64,000 nucleotides of DNA from Himantopus leucocephalus (lineage: Eukaryota > Chordata > Aves > Charadriiformes > Recurvirostridae): positions 10,414,012-10,478,011 of the forward strand of contig RSEF01000004.1 of assembly GCA_003993805.1 (NCBI GenBank). The letters are read 5' to 3'. The notes under the pieces were generated by a model. That model was not told the origin of the DNA. It saw nothing but the letters and a program-made list of their open reading frames with translations, and searched no databases. This document shows positions 26,076 to 38,425 of the stretch, piece after piece; the first letter of the stretch is position 1; each line of letters starts with the position of its first letter. A program made the translations under genes and the position numbers.

Positions 26076-26636
26076 ATGTAATTTCTTCAAGTATTTTTAA
26101 TAGTGCAAAATATTGTTTTGCATTAGTACAGTAACTATGGGAAATCACAGTCAAAAAAAATCTTAAAAGATTTCCAAAGTCAAACAAAAAAATTTTTAAT
26201 ACTGTATTTTTAGCAAGAACATTTTTAACAAAGAATGTGTACTTTAACTTAATATGGTACAACAGAGAAACCATACTTAAAAGTTTCCATTTTCTAACAC
26301 TCTACTGCATATTCATTTTTTTCATCGTAAAAGACCAAAAGCCAAGCTGAACTGAGCATAAAAAAAAAAGCATCAATTATAATCCTCATATTACGTCAGC
26401 TGTTAGGGTTTAGCTCACACTTTTGAATTGGTCATCTAATGAAAGGACAATTTTTACATCATTCTTTTAAAAAATGTACACACATTTCTTTTTAAAACGT
26501 AATATATATCGAGTATCTGCTTCAGTAAACAAAGCTTAATTTATAAACACAATCGAAACAGCTCCATGTTGAACAGTTTCAGTGATAAACTGGACTTGTA
26601 TGATGTACAGCCAGTGAGGACCTTTGTGGCTTAAAA
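26070..26636 (-). other. DACH2: Probable DACH2 3' untranslated region
   Basis: About 570 bp of AT-rich DNA follows the DACH2 stop codon on the minus strand, up to the first canonical AATAAA on that strand. It has runs of A and T and no convincing coding frame. The end is inferred from the polyadenylation hexamer only; the true 3' UTR could be shorter or longer. Confidence 0.45.
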
Positions 26637-26671
26637 TCATTGTGCCATTGCTATACAGTAATAGCTACCGC
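26637..26671 (-). CDS. DACH2: DACH2 terminal coding exon (last 10 residues plus stop)
   Basis: This tiny terminal coding segment lies about 10.2 kb beyond the previous exon. With the split Gly codon it reads GGSYYCIAMAQ followed by TGA at 26,637-26,639. It matches in position and frame the mammalian DACH2 ending, which I recall as GGNYYCLEMAQ plus about five more residues, so the protein here stops slightly earlier. The acceptor is CTAAG|GC behind a run of 12 T on the minus strand; A at -3 is a weak choice, but the long pyrimidine tract compensates. The phase (1 base from the previous exon plus GC) is exactly right. The exon is too short to find by ORF length; the call rests on the motif, phase and acceptor together. 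Confidence 0.77.
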
Positions 26672-28900
26672 CTTAGAAAAAAAAAAAATCTTTTTTGGGG
26701 GGGAAGGGGAAATAATTCCTGTATGTGCTTAAAAATACTAAAACTCCTTTCTATCTCCGGGGACCTAAAAATGATCTGTTGCAACAGGCTTGGTTTGGTA
26801 TGGTAAGCTTGTAAAAAGTCTCAATATTTCTTAATGACAATACGGCAGTTTTCGATGCAGCAACAGTAAATTGCTTGAAATTGTCCTTCAAGTTTCATGC
26901 TACAAATCCTGTTCTTCACACAGTACTGAAGGCATCAAAGGTTGGAAGGGATGTTTTTCATGAACTATATAGTCTTCAAATAGTGATCATTATACATTTT
27001 TCAGCAATAGGTGTTTCCTTCAGTACATAATAGTAGGTTTGATGTATGTTCTGTTTTCTGGAGGAAAAAAAGAAAGAAGAAAAAAGGTCAATTACACATC
27101 TTATAATTAATTGAAACAGGTGGGTTTCCTTATTTGTTTGTGGACTTTTTTTTTTCTCAAACCAAATTATCAGATCTATGCGTGACATAAACTATCCATC
27201 ACGTGAGTACACTTTACATTGGAAAAAGGAGTCCCGTGATGACAAAGCCCTGCAAAGCCCTGGAGAGGAGGCTGTTACGCAGAGAAATGCAGTGACCGCC
27301 TTCGCACCCAGTGGGACAGGTGTGGGCACTCAGCTGGGCTAAAAAACCACCAGCCTTCTTTCCAATGGTGCTTGCCAGCCCGCACCTGCTGAGGAGAGAC
27401 TATAAATATTTTTATTTGAATTTTCTTCCTTTATGACATTTGCTTTTTAATTGAACACTCATTTTCCTTCTTTTTTCTCAGAAGGCAGCCTGTGTTGTAT
27501 TGCGTGCCTCTGTAAGATAGACCAGGTAACAGAGCGTCACGCTATTACATGCACAAAACCTTTCTAGGGAACAGTGTGTTAAAATTGCACTGCATTAAAA
27601 AAATGTAATAGAAGTAAATCAATATCTGTCCTTTGGAAAACGGTTCTTTCATTCAGAAACTGCCACTTTTCTTTTAAAATTACTTTTCTTTATTTAGGAA
27701 AACAAGTAGAAAGCCACTTATTTCCTTCATAAAAATATTCCTTGCTATAGTACCTATCAACTGTGATTTTTCACATTAAGCCCAGAGAAAAAAATAAATA
27801 TTAAAATGCCTACAGAAACTAAAGCTAACAAGAATCCATATTCTTGTTCATTATACAATGAATCATGAATCCACCCAGCTAAACCCGCAAGTACTGATCT
27901 TGAAGATGATAGCAAAATGATAATATTGAGAAGCATTTTGTATAATGTTGACATCTATCCCATTACTGTTTTACATATGCCAATACTGAACACTCATAAG
28001 GGAAGAACAAGTATTGACCTGCTAACTGACACTGATCCTTGGAGCAATCTCCAAGTTTGCCACATTTCAATTTCAAAATGCATTTCAGCTATAATATGAG
28101 TGATTTATCATTTAGCAGTAGCTGTCAAAGTAACCTCCTAGATAAAACAAAAACATCTGGAACCATAAACAGAGGAGAGCAGTAGCTGAATTTTAATCCA
28201 AATCCGACATGTTCACTTCATTAGGAACAGGAAACAGCTAATTAGTAATTGAATGTTTCATGGTTTTAAGGAGGCTCAGACTCTCCAAACAGAGATGATT
28301 TAATACGTATTTTGGATGTAAACAAGCGTAAAGATCGCAGACCCAGGGACATAACATCTCTGGAGGAACATTTGGGAGCACGGTGAACCTCCAAAGAAGT
28401 GACTAAAATTAGTTTCAGGCCTTTGGCTGATTAAAATTGTCTTAAACTTAGCAGGGCAAATATTAAAGCCTGGGGAGGGGGTAAGCAAAAATGCAAATAT
28501 TGAACACTGTGGGTTTTGTTTGGTATTGTTTTGTTTGTTTTTTTTTTCTTTTTCTCCTTCTGATTATTAGGAAGTTGCACAAGATGTCTTCCCATTGCAG
28601 GCTGTAGGTGATTTAGCCTATATTATAGTTGTACTTCTAAAAAAGGTAGCCACCGACAGAATCTGCAGGTTTGGCTGCCCTCAAAAAATCATATGAATAC
28701 TCTTTATAGGCAGTCCAGAAGGCTGAAGTTCTGCAATAGTGTGCTTCTTGTGAGCCAGTAACACACCAGTTCCGCGTGCTGCAGAAGCAGCCACAGCATT
28801 ACACGTCCTGGGCGTCTAACACCCGCGCGCTTACGCTCTTTGAGGGTTCAGGCTCAGCAGCCAGGGCTGCAACGGGATCTTCTTGGCCAACCACCTCTAC

Positions 28901-28916
28901 GGGGGGGTGGGGGGTG
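28901..28916 (+). other. Potential G-quadruplex sequence
   Basis: Seven G, T, six G, T, GG in the last DACH2 intron. Confidence 0.45.
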
Positions 28917-31900
28917 GATTTACAGGCGTGCTTGGTGAATTAGTCCATGTAATACCAATGAAAGACAGCAGAAATAAGATAATAACTCGCTATTTAAAGG
29001 CCACTCCACATCAGCTGCATCTTCTGATATGTTTGATGCTTGATACTTGTACTGAGACAGAGACCGCCTATGTGTGCACATTTATGGTGCTGCGTTTGGT
29101 GACGAGGACTCTGTCTGCAAGAGGAGGGGAGGAATCCCGTCGTGCGTTCAAGGGAAGAGTTGATTTATCAAAAATTGGATCATTAATATTATTTTTTTTA
29201 ATGCTTGATATTTTTATTGTATTTTAAAAATTATTTTTCAAACTAAGGTAAGAGGTGGTCATTGAAGGTACTGCAGGCTGATGGACTGACTATTTAAACT
29301 TTGAAACAGGTTTCAGTTTTGCCTTCCTATTCCCTTTATTTCTCAAGGGAAGATCAATGGAGGTATTTGGAATACCTGTAAGAGAGAAAGTAAATGCCAA
29401 AGCTCAAGCATAGTGCAGCCACCCAGGAGATACTATTGATCAGTAAACAGAAAGTGCATAGTTAAATATTTCCTTTTTTATAAAGCTCTCAATTATTCTC
29501 CAGAAAATAAAATACTTTTTTGTTGCTGTGCAATAAACTTAACTCCATGGCATTAACAACGTCATAGAGCAACCACCTATGAGGAATTAAAGAGTTAGGA
29601 GCATCTGTGCTACCACTTATACATGAAAGACAATGCAATGTTGTCAAATTCATCTTTCTGAAGAGTATTCACCATCCCCTCAGTGCAGTTGACTGCAAGC
29701 TACATTCCTTTTTACAGCATTTTACTGTATTGTATAACAAAGATTTGAATAAATCTGCGTGCAATAAATGTATTCTTTTATTAGGTTTATCCCTTAATCA
29801 AATATTCATTTATGTGGGCTTCATTCTATTAAAAAAATGAAATTATACAAAGGTGAGCAAAAGCGTAGATTTACAGTAGTTTAAAGCCTAATCTCATTCT
29901 CTAGGGGTAATATTGACAATATAAAAACTGTATAAATGATATTCCCTAACACTAAAATATGCTTATGAGCCCCCTGTGCATGTTATACTGCTTTACAACC
30001 TACAGTGAAATGCATGACTGGCTTAATAAGCAAGACATTTAGAAAGGATTTTTTTTTCCCCTTCACAATGTATAAGACAAGTAAAGATCTCACAGTTTCT
30101 CAGCGAGCCAGAGCCTATGTTAATAATTGTAATTTTCCCTCAGGATGGTGTTGTCTTCCTCGAGTTGTTAGTCCAGGGTATGTGCTCATCTCTTGCACTC
30201 TCTTTTAGCAACAATATCATCGTTCATCTTTTTCTTTCAAGGTTTTAGTGTGCATATAAAGGACAAATCCAAAAGCAATAATTATAATCTGCATATTTAT
30301 TCACATTTTTCTTTTTTTATTTTCTTTTTTTTTTTTCAGCCTATTCAGCAACTCTGAATTTTCTGAATCCTTTATCAGGCTTTGTTTGTAATATCTTTAA
30401 GTCAGTAATTTAGCTGTATTTCCATATAACTACTTTAAAACAAGATTTCCACCTGTACTCTCACAACTTGCATAAAGAAAAACGTTCCCCGGTAATGCTG
30501 GTGTGCAAGTCCAGTTCAGGAAGGGGAGCAATGGGACGCAGCCAGCTGGCTGCGATTAACCAACGCAGCTACAGTTTGGGATTGTTCAGGTAACTTTAGC
30601 ACACTGTAAATTGGAGGAGAAAATCATTGGAGGAAGGAAGTTTGGGATCTACTACATAATGAGAAAGCAAGGATAAATTTATTGTATCAGTAACTGTAAA
30701 TTATTCATACAATTTAAAAAATAAAACCCAGCACTACATGTTGCAGAGAACATTGGTACCAGAGATGAAATAATAAACTGAAAATCCCACTTTGCCAATT
30801 TAGACAAGGGAAGAGTTGGGCGAGCTTCTAAAACAAAGCATAGGTAGAGCTGAGACGTGGCTGTGTTTCTGCAGAGAGAAGAGCGGCAGGAGGGTCGAGG
30901 GCAGCCAGGTGCCAGACCGGGGCGCTCTCAGAGGCTCTGCACAACTCCTGCTTGAGCGGTTGAATCAAAGAGTCTTATATGATACCGCAAGTATGCTGGA
31001 CAGGAGCTGATCTCTCCACCCCTCCTAGGCTACGTAAACAGAGTCAGCATTTCAGTTAGATCAGAGCCAAGCTGAGCTTTGGATGCAGCGACACATGGAA
31101 AATACAATGCCGTAACAATAAATCTAACTTACAAAGCTGGGGCTGATTAGTCTGAACCAGTCTCTTGTTTTGCAGAAAGAAAAAAAAAATAAATCAGAGA
31201 ACAGTTTGCATTAGCTTCTACTGTGGATGAAAGCCCTCAAAAAATCCTCTTTCCCTAAACGTCTTAGCAAACAGGAGCGCAGACTGGCCTGGAGGGAGGC
31301 TGCATCCAGGCCCCTGCTAGTGGGGTAAGGACCACAGCAATTACGAAAAACACAGAAAAGGATCGCTTCACTACTATAAAAAACCAAGACCTGGCCTGCA
31401 GCCAGCTCTGGTGGTTTTGGGCTAGTCATTCAGCCGAATGGTAACAGCGAGTAAAACTGACTTCTTTGCCTGTTTGTTAGTTGTCCACCAAAATTTTTCC
31501 CTTCCACTTACCTATCTGTAAATATTTTCTAAACTGAGCAGTGAAAGAGAAAAACCAACACACCACGAGCAGGGCATGGTTTCCTCTCAACTCACGGAAG
31601 ACTGTGAACAATAAATGCTGCTTCTGAGAGCAGCAGTACTAATGAAGTTTGGCTTGTTTGCTTTTAATCTCTCGCTCTTTCATATTCGCCTCTTTTCCAC
31701 CCCTGCAGATGTGCAGTCTCTGATGCTGGCTGCGCTGATGAGCCTCCCTCTGGGGGAGCGGTACCAGACCTCTCCTCCCTGCGGGTCCTCCTTCCCGCAG
31801 CAGGCAGGACTGCGGCACCTGCCCCTTCAGCGCTGCACACTCACGGAGGTGCTGCATTTGGGGTTTCACCCCCACTGGTTTTGTGCTTAGGACTACTGAG

Positions 31901-33499
31901 TCGGCTCTGTCGAATATTTCCACCTCCATGTTCACAGACCTAAGAACTTGTAGAGAAAATAAGATTTCTAATGAGTAACAATAGTCAAGGACGAGAATAT
32001 GTTCACTGAATACAAACTATGCAGATGCTGGATTGCCATGGTCAGTTTGAGTCAACAGGGAGGTAACATAGTGGTTCCTGCTTAGGAAATATTCAAGCCT
32101 ACTGACACTGAATTATTGAACAAATGTTTTAGCCCTTTGTAAGAATTGAAAGGTATGGACCTTCACACTCAACAGTCTCCTGGGGAAACCTTTCCTCACC
32201 TTCTGTTTCCAGTAAATCACAAAAATCCCAGCTTCCTCCCTCATATGTGTGTGTGCATGTGCTTACACAGAGAGATATTCAGGAAAACACTGCGTATCAG
32301 AAGTAGAAATACCACTGAGACTAAGATGAGCAGTACTGTTATTTTTTAAAGCCCTGCATTTGTCTCAGCAGCAGGCAAGCCATGTAGTCAGTCAGCACAG
32401 TAATCCACGGCTAGTTGTTACTAAAGAGAGCCCTTTCCTTGGTTAGCAGCTAATGAGACGGCTTTCAGCAGCGCGTGGCCAGCCTGCGCGCAGATATGAC
32501 AGTCTGGTAATTGCACACAAACTTCGAAAGAGTTTTTCTAGAAGCACTGCACTATAACACAGCACAAGCTAACTGCTAGAGGTTTAACGATTCAGAGCAT
32601 CCAGAGCAGGACATGCACTAGGAACAGAGCACAGCTCAGACAGGAGGAAGAAAAGGCCTAAGATTTGACCAAAGACGATAGCGAAGAGCTCGCTCACAAG
32701 GAAAATACCAGGCCTCTCTCTAGTTTAATCTCAAGAGTTTCTAATCCCAGGGTTCTGGTCTTTTCTTATGTAGAATTGTAAGTGCTTGAACACCTTTTTC
32801 AGTGAAAGCAAGACCAACACAATAGCACTGTCATTTCCAAGATGTTGTTGAATTTGTCTCCTACAAGTGCAGACTACTCTGAAATTCCTTAGTGTGGTTG
32901 GTTTCAGCTGATAGCAGCATTTGGAGGTATAATTTGATACAATAATGAAGTCGTTAAACCTCTTAAAAACACTACCCCTCTCTTTTCTGTCCCCCTTGCA
33001 CCCTTTTTACCAGAGGCTGGCTTTGAAAACTGACTGGTTTTATCAGAACATTGAAAAAACTATAGCCCAGTTTTCTAAATAATAAAAACCAAAATATGTT
33101 CCAAGCTTCAACAAGCTTTCATCTTTGGCAAACAGATAAAAATAAAAAGTTATTCATGGTTACTGAGAGCTTTTGTGCTAAACCTCTGCCAGATTAATTC
33201 ACAAAGAAAAGCAGCAGCCCCGGGTCACCCTCCTGCTGCAGGTACAGTGGACCACGGTTCCTCTGAACCATGTTTGCACGTCAGGGAAGTCTGCCTATGC
33301 TGCTGCCTCCTTGAAATTTAGTCTTTTATTTTTTGTAAATTGTTATCATCAAGTATTATGGTAACATCTATTTTTAAAAATTTTAAGATAACATTGCTTT
33401 GCTGATTGTTCCACTATCCCCTAACAATGAAATATAGTAATACAAAAGTTAACTAAGGTATAAACATGCAAAAGGAGAAGTCTCCCTGCGATCATAAAA

Positions 33500-33870
33500 T
33501 GATGTTATTTTCTGTTCAGCAGTTCATGTTACTGCTGTTCATGCTAATTAATTAAAGGAGCTGTTGCTGTAATGTGCAAACAGGGAATCTGAGAAACTGA
33601 GAGGGCTTTTAGGTCTCGGAGTGAAGTTAAGTCAATCTGGGCGCGGGCAATCAAATGTAATGAAATCACTTGTCAGTGCTAAGCTTGCAAAAACTGTGAA
33701 GTTTGACTAGGGAGTAAAAGGATTATAATTAGATTTCCAATAGGATAATAACTAAATGGCAGAAAGCAGTAAAGAGAAAATATTACTTTGTTAGCTAATG
33801 GTGCTGCTGTTCGGTTTTAGTTTTTATCAGCACACTTGTAGTTGTGCTAATTTAATTTGCTTTTATCAGC
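33500..33870. promoter_or_regulatory. Candidate conserved non-coding element in last DACH2 intron
   Basis: Non-repetitive AT-rich block with many homeodomain-core motifs (CTAATTAATTAAAG, TATAATTAGATT, TAATTTAATTTG) and two TTTTTATCAGC/TTTTATCAGC sequences about 30 bp apart. It has no coding frame. The style resembles vertebrate developmental enhancers; this is a visual judgement only. Confidence 0.3.
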
Positions 33871-34289
33871 AAAAATGCACTACTCGAATGGTACTTGAAT
33901 GTCATTTGCAAAAATCATTGATCTGAAGGTGCACTTAATGACACCCAGTATGTTTATTTTATGTGAAACGGAGACCGGTTGATAAAATGGTTGATGCGCT
34001 ATCTTGCTGGCCCACAAGTGAGTTATGGAAGCAAGACCAGAGGGTATCTGTGTGCATGCATCACCCTCTCCTGCACCACTCAACTATGCAGGGGGCTTCA
34101 TGACTCCTGCAATTACTACTTTTCTATTTTGTCAGCTAAAAAGCTTCTCTCGGATCAAGCTATGCTCCACTAGAAGATCAGGTATATGGAGGATGGAGGT
34201 GCAAGAGTGTAAAGTTCAAAAAAGTTTTCAGGCTCATCTGCACAAAATTTCCGTTCAATTAATATACAAAGCATAGAGAAAATGAGTCA

Positions 34290-34860
34290 ACTAAATGGAA
34301 AAGATTTATAATGCAGACCAGAATCCCAGTGTATGAACAGCTTGTGTTAATAAAATCATTTTAAGAAATCAGCATAAAATATGATATGACTTAATCACTG
34401 TGAAAGGTGGCTGTGCAATATTTTTGTAATTTTCCTTTAAACCATCTTAAGGAGATACTGGCAGTGAAACTAATTGAATTTCAAAGGAGAGGCACTGTGT
34501 GAATGATAGATTTCTGTCCAGCAGAGCTATTGACAACAGCAAAAGAAAGGTCTGCATTGATGCTAACGCTTTTTTCTGTGCAATAGAGAGAGATTTTGGA
34601 AGCTTGGAAACAGCTTTGTATTAGGGTATGTGTTTTGACCCTTCCTCCTCCCAGGGCCCAAAAAACAAAGGCGGCAAATCAAGGGGGCAATGAGAGAGTG
34701 TGCTCAAATTGCTAAAGACAGCAGTGCGATAGTAGCTGTCATGCACAAAAACTGTAAGCAAAGGAAAAGAGAATAAAAGATATTACAGTATCAGAATAAA
34801 TAAAAATGAAGGAGGCGGTGCTACAGGACAGAAACACTTTGACATCTAAACAAGCTCTAC
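34290..34860. promoter_or_regulatory. Candidate conserved non-coding element in last DACH2 intron
   Basis: A second non-repetitive block, with CAAAGG at 34,482 and ACAAAGG at 34,666 (SOX/TCF-like cores), CTAATTGAATTTC and GCGGCAAATCAAGGGGGC. No frame or repeat explains it. Conservation is assumed, not shown. Confidence 0.25.
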
Positions 34861-36841
34861 TGTGCTCTTCAGAATCCTTTTTATCAGCTGGGAGTGCTTA
34901 GTGAGAAACTAAACTCATCATAACTTTACATTTGAACAGGATTACCGCACCAAAACTGTCACAGAAGTCACCGCACCCTGTCATTCATTACTGTGGTGAA
35001 GACAGGAGGTGCTTTGCCACTGAGGAGTACAGGACAGGTTTACAACTCCTACTGCACAAGTCACGTTCTGCTTTTGCAGCAGGGCGTCGAGCTCAGAGAT
35101 ACTGAACGTAGTGGACAACCAGTTCTCCCCTTGTTCAGGCTCCTACCCTGAACAAAAACGTCACGATCCAAAGCCTGATAAAACTAAAAAACAATGTAGT
35201 TGGGATCAGATTAAAAAAAAAAATACCAAAACCAACCTGAAATAAAAATCATAAAATCACAAGGTTTTCTCGTATATCAACAGACTACAGGAAGGGTAAG
35301 AATGTTCTCTTAATTCCTTCTGCTAAGTAAATGGTTGTTGGAAGTGGCTATGCATCACTTTCCCCACAGTTATTTATAATAATTTTTAATGGGAAGACAA
35401 TTTGAGCTAACTGTAACTTACTTTCTTCAACTGAAAATTGAGATTAACTTCCTTTTTTTACTAGGTTCTGTCCAGACGCACCTTTGACTCTCTCTTTTTG
35501 GAAGAGCACTGAGCACGCATCTCTGCAGGTATCATAAATAGATCAGAAACCTCAGGAATATTTTGCTTGTCAAATTTAAATACATGTGTTCCAAGTGTTT
35601 ATCCAGTATTTTGACTACTTCTGGCAGTAACGATCTTCCAATTGCAATATTTAGAGCACAACTCCAATCATATGTGTACATATATACACACACATATGTT
35701 ATATGGATATATATGCATTACAATAAAGCTGTGATTCTCCTTCTTTATAACACATAGCATATGAACCTAACATCACAAGAAGAGGCAGCAGTAAAAGTAT
35801 TTGAAAGCTTTCCTGTATAGATGACAGATGGACGACAGATGCATACCAGAGGTATGCAAAGTCAAGCCTTTAGCAGTTGAGAAAAGGTAGAAGTTATGTT
35901 TGTATCTATAACTGTACTGCAGTCCTTCTTCTGTCTGCACAGAAGGGGACTGTCTTTAGTTACTTCAACTCACGTTATTTTTCGCACATTACCACTACAT
36001 GATTCAGTAGAAAGGGTGGAAGTGCTCTAAGCAGCAGTTATATTGAAAGAGGCAGCTGTCTCCAGGCTGCTACAGTAGCCAGCACAGAACTGAATGGTGT
36101 GTAATGAATACGGAACAGGACGGAAGGGAGAAAAAGGTTGGTGTTATAGAAAACCAACACTACAAAACTAGACTTTCTCCAAAGTCAGAGAATTTCTACC
36201 TTCAAATTGCTCAGACCAAATTTTATCACAGGTGACTATGGATTTTCTGCGTGTCTCAAACAGGCTTCCAATGGTAATGGAAGGTCCCTTAAGGTCTCTG
36301 TATCTTAGTTCCCCCAAATGATGATTACACAATTCCCTTATTTCACAGGCCTACAGCCACAATGCATTTATTATTCTTTAGGAAGCACTCAGACAATACA
36401 CGAATGTTCTGTATTTACAAACAGTCACTGAACAGTGAGGAAAATATTTAATTGCTCATAACATGAACGTGACTTTCCTTTTCCACCTACAGTTATGTAT
36501 TTTTTGCAAACGCCTATGATCTTGATAGGCAGTTAAGGATTGGAGGTAAAATGTTTTAAAAAGATAAATCATTTGTAAAATCACTTTTGAACTAAGCGCA
36601 TATATCTCAGAGCTAAATATGAGTTTCCCACACCTCTGTTTGAAAAAATTTAATTTCCACTCCTGTAAAGTACTGATCTTCCAAAGGTTTTCTATATTGA
36701 ACAGGAAACCAAAATGAAGTTGTGTAATTTACATTTATCTTAAAGCAGGAAAACGGAGACAAAAACTATTCTGCATTTCATTTAATTTTTGATACGACTC
36801 ATTATAAACATGTCTGTGATGGGATGCGGTACATACTGCAC

Positions 36842-36907
36842 CTTGCATTGCTGCACTGTCATGTTGGGTTCCGTTGTGTTCTATTTCCATATCTGGGATT
36901 CCAGCAT
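36842..36907 (-). CDS. DACH2: DACH2 penultimate coding exon: acidic linker
   Basis: A short 66-nt exon: two bases complete an Asp codon with the G of the preceding exon, then 21 codons, then one base. It encodes AGIPDMEIEHNGTQHDSAAM followed by Q. The motif GIPDxEIE-NGT-HDSAAMQ is the one I remember for the tail of vertebrate DACH2 and it is absent from DACH1, so this exon is the best evidence for the paralogue. The acceptor is ATGTCTTTCAG|AT, with a good pyrimidine tract; the donor is CAAG|GTGCAG, which is imperfect. If the donor is not used, the frame stays open for 36 more codons to a stop near 36,735 (see findings). Confidence 0.9.
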
Positions 36908-37315
36908 CTGAAAGACATGACACTGAAGATTAATGCATTGCCCTTTGTCCTCTTCTCATGCATCTTTAGAAAAATATTTACAGCAAACTAGGGTGATCTC
37001 CAAGTTACACGGTCTTGCATAAAACATTTGGTCTCCATAGGATTTTCAGTAGTAAATCATTTCCACAATGTGCAAACATTACTGCTCTCACAGTGAATTA
37101 TTTTTAATGTGCTTCACATTTGTCTGACGATCAGATAATAACCAACACATGATATTAATACGTCTGTAAAATTCTCTTGGAGAATGAGGGCATTTGACAT
37201 ACAAAAAATAAAAATTGAAATTAAACTGTGATAATATTAAACTACATTGATGCTCCTAGCCATATACCTGCAAAGTACACAACTAAAGAATGTAGCCAAT
37301 GCCAGTCAACATGTT

Positions 37316-37329
37316 TGTGTGTGTGTGTG
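37316..37329. repeat. (TG)n microsatellite
   Basis: Seven TG units followed by CGCG, in a DACH2 intron. Confidence 0.9.
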
Positions 37330-37599
37330 CGCGTATCAGTTTGTACGAGCGCACGTTATAGATAAAGACTGTGAAAACTGCATTTAAAAGACTCAGCTCA
37401 GGGTGTTGTAAGCATGTGTTATCGCCCAAAACAAAATTACATATGTGATAATATGTGAAACATTTCCAGATTTCTGAGAAGAGCTTTCCAAAATGGACTG
37501 TGCTTTTTCCCAAGTTGAGAAAAAGTCTCATAATGATATGCACTTTTGAACTACTTAATTTCATATTGATAATACCTCTGTATGCACAGTCCTTCAGGG

Positions 37600-37671
37600 T
37601 GGGGGCGGGACTCGAACACCCCAGGGTGTTACGATAACAGATGCCATTATCCACCTTGTGCCAACAAGGAT
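37600..37671 (-). pseudogene. tRNA-like relic (tRNA-Arg-like pseudogene or tRNA-derived SINE head)
   Basis: On the minus strand, TTGGCACAAGGTGGATAATG (A-box-like, D arm) is followed by GCATCTGTT and about 25 nt later by GGTGTTCGAGTCCCGCC (B-box and T arm). The spacing and the TGGATAA-GGC-TCTG order resemble nuclear tRNA-Arg. The acceptor stem does not pair, the D stem is poor, and the anticodon loop lacks U33, so it is not functional. It lies inside a DACH2 intron in the same orientation as the gene. Confidence 0.4.
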
Positions 37672-37770
37672 TAGCATGAAGGGTATGTGATTTGAATCCA
37701 TGGCACCTCGAATCCTGGAGAAACATCTGCTTCGCTTATAATACAGCACTTAGAAATTACAGCAGGAAAA

Positions 37771-37805
37771 AACCCACACCTGAAAGTGGGTTTCAGGTGT
37801 GGTTT
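37771..37805. repeat. Inverted repeat: 15-bp arms, 5-nt loop
   Basis: Left arm AACCCACACCTGAAA (37,771-37,785), loop GTGGG, right arm TTTCAGGTGTGGTTT (37,791-37,805). Fourteen of 15 positions pair. It would form a stable hairpin in RNA or a small cruciform in DNA. Each arm carries an E-box-like CAGGTG or its complement. Confidence 0.9.
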
Positions 37806-38040
37806 CCAACCATATAGTTTGGAAGTTTTTCTGTGCAGAAGCCTCTTCTGGACTTTGTCAAATAGAGAACAACTGTACCGTCGCTTTCTCAGATCGCTTT
37901 AGTTGTTGGAGTGTCAGTATCCATCACAAAGATGACATTTTGCTGGTCAGCCTACAGCCTGACCAAACTCTGTGTCAAAGCAGGCAACCCATTAAAGTAC
38001 AGTCCATACACAGAAGAGTAATATGAGTAATATCTTAGTA

Positions 38041-38090
38041 ATGTGTGTGTAAATGAACTGTATGTATGTATGATGTATGTGTATATAGCC
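38041..38090. repeat. TATG/TG-rich simple repeat
   Basis: ATGTGTGTGTAAATG and then GTATGTATGTATGATGTATG, a degenerate TATG tract in a DACH2 intron. Confidence 0.8.
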
Positions 38091-38425
38091 CTAGAAATAT
38101 ATATGAGCAAATAAATAATATTTTCACCTATACAATTTTTTCTTATAAAAATTACAAGTGACTGCTATTACATTAGGGCTTCCCTTATTCAGATTCCTGT
38201 TTTGAAGGAAAGTTCAAGGCACTGATCTATTAATCTAAAAAGGTCCTTTCTTTTCAAACCTTTTAAAGTACATGTTGTATATACGTAAAATGACAAAGTC
38301 ATCTGTAACTAATAACAGCATCTGTTAAATGAGACAGACCGTCAGAGTTAAATGAAAAATATTCAGAATAGCCCTTCACATTTTGTTGTCATAAAATTGT
38401 ACCTGCAATTAAATTGTGGATTAAG

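Larger units (their letters stand above)
26672..36841 (-). other. DACH2: DACH2 last intron (about 10.2 kb)
   Basis: Intron between the acidic-linker exon and the terminal exon. It has a T-rich run at about 30,306-30,338, a G-run at 28,901-28,917, GC-richer patches around 28,760-28,880 and 31,700-31,870, and AT-rich blocks without simple repeats at about 33,500-33,870 and 34,290-34,860 that look like conserved regulatory DNA. An ORF of 91 codons at 31,615-31,890 and one of 114 codons at 28,883-29,227 carry no recognisable domain. I see no additional exon. Confidence 0.7.

Noticed and set aside
26938..26955. AAGGTTGGAAGGGATG, resembling the CR1 end
   Set aside because: Only about 12 bp match and the flanks lack any CR1 sequence.
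31615..31935. Overlapping frames of 91 and 98 codons in a GC-rich patch
   Set aside because: Low stop-codon frequency follows from high GC; the first has a hydrophobic start but no cleavage motif or family match.
37283..37726. 147-codon minus-strand open frame, the longest in the window
   Set aside because: It runs through the tRNA-like relic and the (TG)n repeat inside a DACH2 intron, and its composition is not protein-like.
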